This document shows, in pieces, positions 4,737-6,399 of a DNA stretch of 6,399 nucleotides. The notes under the pieces are model-generated. The model saw only the letters and a program-made list of their open reading frames with translations. It was not told the origin of the DNA and ran no database searches. Position 1 is the stretch's first letter; the number at the start of each line of letters is the position of its first letter. This stretch comes from Methanomethylovorans sp. (GTDB lineage Archaea; Halobacteriota; Methanosarcinia; Methanosarcinales; Methanosarcinaceae). Where the stretch lies: NCBI GenBank assembly GCA_020854785.1, contig JAHFZE010000161.1, forward strand, positions 1 to 6,399. Reading direction: 5' to 3'. The position numbers and the translations under genes are program-made.

Positions 4737-6399
4737 TCATTTTCTCTTTTTGTGATGTCGATGAATGATCCCGGATATTACCAACAATATGGAAACCAGT
4801 GTAAATTTCAAAAGGAATCCAAAATTTTCTTTTGATGTTCCTTTATGGCTTTCAAGTGCATCTGTATCAATACCATTGTTATTTGATTCAATGATCTTAA
4901 AGGGAAGTTTTGTTCCATTCTCTGATGTACAATTTTCTATGCCTGATGTCTGTGTCAGAATTTCGGTTGTAGACTCTGCTGTACTTATAGCAAAAGGTGA
5001 AAAACCGGGTGTTTCCGATTCAAAGTAAACATATTGATCATCTTCTTTCGTTATCCTTGTCGGCAGTTCGTTCCAGACATCAGAACTGTACCTGTAAAGT
5101 CTTACAGATGTTTTGTCTACGCCATTATTGACCATCCATGATCTAGGTACCTTAAATCCGATCAGAGGATCAGCGATATTACTTTCTGCTCCAAAACCAG
5201 TTTTTCCTACCCAGATGTTCAAATTCTGATAAACATTGCCAGGTGCATCTGTACTGGCAAAAGAGGATCTACCCTTCAATGTTTCTATAACTGTAGTTAT
5301 CTTTCCCGAGTTCTTCAAAGCTGTGAATTCAACATATCCTACACTGTTCCCCTCTTCAGTGAATTCATATCGAATATTACTGTCCTTGATAATTACCAAT
5401 GTTTCCGGTTCTTTTACCAGTACATTTGTAAGTTTTTCACCACTAGTTCCTCCTCCCCCTCCGCCACTACCCCCACTACTTCTTGAGGATGGGGGTAATG
5501 TAGTCTCTTGTCCCCTCTCTTCTTCATTAGTAACCACTTCAGAAGATTCATTAGTTCCTGTCGAATTACCGGTGTCGTATATATTTATCGCAACAGTGGA
5601 AGACATAGTCCCTGCATTCACGGTTATATTGGTCACTCCTCTTGCGATAGCAAGGAAATATCCGGTAGAGCTATTGATGCTTCCAACAGCAGGATCACTG
5701 CTTTCCCACATAAAATCAACTTGAAGTTGATTGTTATTCTCATCTCTTGCTTCAGCCTCGAACGTCGTGATGTTACCAGTATAGTAAGTTGTTTGCTGGG
5801 GTCTGAGATCAAGAGAACTAATTGCAGCAGATGCACCACTGACCACTAAAGCGCATGGTTGTGGTCCCATTGGTATCGACCTACCTATCACTTTCACAGT
5901 GTACCAGCCCACTTCAGGTTCCTGTAGCAAGATTTGTTCTACGTTATTGATGTTATCGTTCACTATATTCTCAGTTCCATCAGGCAGGACAATACGAAGT
6001 TCAAGATCATTTACAAGCTCTTTTCTTGCGAACACAGTACCATAGTAATCTGTCCATACAAGTGTGGTTTTGAAAGGCCTGGAACTATCGTTTACATAGT
6101 AGTTCTTTTCAGCGGCATCACCTGTTTGCAGTTCAATATTATCCGCAAAATATATGCTCACACTATCCGGATATAAGGAATCTTTCAGGTTAACCAATCC
6201 CCATCCCTGATTATGATCGGGTTGTGCTGTTACATCATTTCCATACTGTCCAGGTTGCAGATCGCTGGCACCATTTATGACAGTAGCTTTTAACAGGGCT
6301 GCTGAAGGTGTAATGTTCAGGTTCTCCACATAGTTCTGCCTAATCAGTGCCACGCTGCCTGCGACAATGGGTGTGGCCATACTGGTGCCACCCATGTAG
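4737..6399 (-). CDS. Kp43-type subtilisin-like (S8) serine protease with PGF-pre-PGF module and C-terminal membrane anchor, N-terminal part outside window
   Basis: The frame is open to the window edge, so the catalytic Asp and His and any signal peptide are missing. Residues are counted from the Met at 6395. The first residues, MGGTSMATPIVAG, are the S8 catalytic serine motif (Ser5, codon 6383-6381). About 78-188 form the beta-sandwich that follows the catalytic domain in Kp43-like proteases (LVWTD, LVNDLELRIVLPDG, NNVEQILL, GPQPCALVVSG). About 193-273 are an Ig-like (Big-2-like) domain, followed by a Ser/Gly/Glu-rich linker (274-320) with a poly-Gly run. About 321-473 are a PGF-pre-PGF-type domain (NVYQNLNIWVGKTGFG, DPLIGFKVPRSWM, VRLYRYSSDVWNELP, ETPGFSPFAI). 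A polar stretch leads to one membrane span (526-544) and a basic tail, HRHHKKRK. It is thus predicted to be exported and held at the outer cell face. No PGF-CTERM motif is seen. Confidence 0.92.
   Translation of the reverse strand, partial: YMGGTSMATPIVAGSVALIRQNYVENLNITPSAALLKATVINGASDLQPGQYGNDVTAQPDHNQGWGLVNLKDSLYPDSVSIYFADNIELQTGDAAEKNYYVNDSSRPFKTTLVWTDYYGTVFARKELVNDLELRIVLPDGTENIVNDNINNVEQILLQEPEVGWYTVKVIGRSIPMGPQPCALVVSGASAAISSLDLRPQQTTYYTGNITTFEAEARDENNNQLQVDFMWESSDPAVGSINSSTGYFLAIARGVTNITVNAGTMSSTVAINIYDTGNSTGTNESSEVVTNEEERGQETTLPPSSRSSGGSGGGGGGTSGEKLTNVLVKEPETLVIIKDSNIRYEFTEEGNSVGYVEFTALKNSGKITTVIETLKGRSSFASTDAPGNVYQNLNIWVGKTGFGAESNIADPLIGFKVPRSWMVNNGVDKTSVRLYRYSSDVWNELPTRITKEDDQYVYFESETPGFSPFAISTAESTTEILTQTSGIENCTSENGTKLPFKIIESNNNGIDTDALESHKGTSKENFGFLLKFTLVSILLVISGIIHRHHKKRK
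5448..5477 (-). repeat. low-complexity poly-glycine coding run
   Basis: Codons for ten residues of the protease linker (GGSGGGGGG then T at the boundary, residues 307-316) give a purine-rich run on the coding strand and C-rich clusters on the plus strand. It probably forms a flexible hinge between the Ig-like domain and the PGF-pre-PGF module. The run is prone to slippage, so its length may vary between strains. Confidence 0.6.

Noticed and set aside
5236..5724. Plus-strand open frame of 162 codons with a poly-proline run
   Set aside because: It is antisense to the protease; the proline run is just the reverse complement of the poly-Gly linker.
1..6399. Mobile element, CRISPR array or defence island
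   Set aside because: No transposase, integrase, cas or toxin-antitoxin features, no regularly spaced repeats and no terminal inverted repeats were seen.

Overview
The window looks like chromosomal DNA of a methanogenic euryarchaeon, most likely in or near the Methanosarcinales. This is inferred from a serine protease ending in a PGF-pre-PGF type module, archaeal TATA-like boxes, Shine-Dalgarno sites that pair with the archaeal 16S tail (GGTGAT, GGAG) and moderate A+T content. No rRNA or other phylogenetic marker is present, so the assignment is tentative.

Layout. Positions 1-363 (+) hold the C-terminal half of a SIMPL (DUF541) protein, followed by a clear hairpin and a T-rich tract. Positions 495-1283 (+) encode a complete HD-domain metal-dependent phosphohydrolase. 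It converges on a minus-strand two-gene unit, with a hairpin in the 56-base gap. That unit is a 29-residue single-span membrane microprotein (2748-2837) whose end overlaps by 8 bases the start of a complete SSF-family sodium:solute symporter (1340-2755). A gap of about 300 bases follows, holding the likely promoter of the symporter unit and no gene that I can see. Next comes a second minus-strand pair, a DUF998 six-span membrane protein (3790-4473) followed by a DUF3267 HExxH membrane metalloprotease (3148-3756). The right end (4737-6399, -) is the C-terminal part of a large secreted, membrane-anchored subtilisin-like protease of Kp43 type; its catalytic Ser lies at the window edge and the rest of the gene is outside.

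How the genes relate. There is no sign of phage, transposon, CRISPR or defence genes, and the neighbourhood reads as ordinary housekeeping and envelope content. Two units are probably functionally linked by translation or transcription: the microprotein with the symporter, and DUF998 with DUF3267. The surface protease, the SIMPL protein and the DUF3267 peptidase all concern the cell envelope, but nothing in the sequence ties them into one pathway. The least described item is the 29-residue microprotein, which is easily missed by gene callers.
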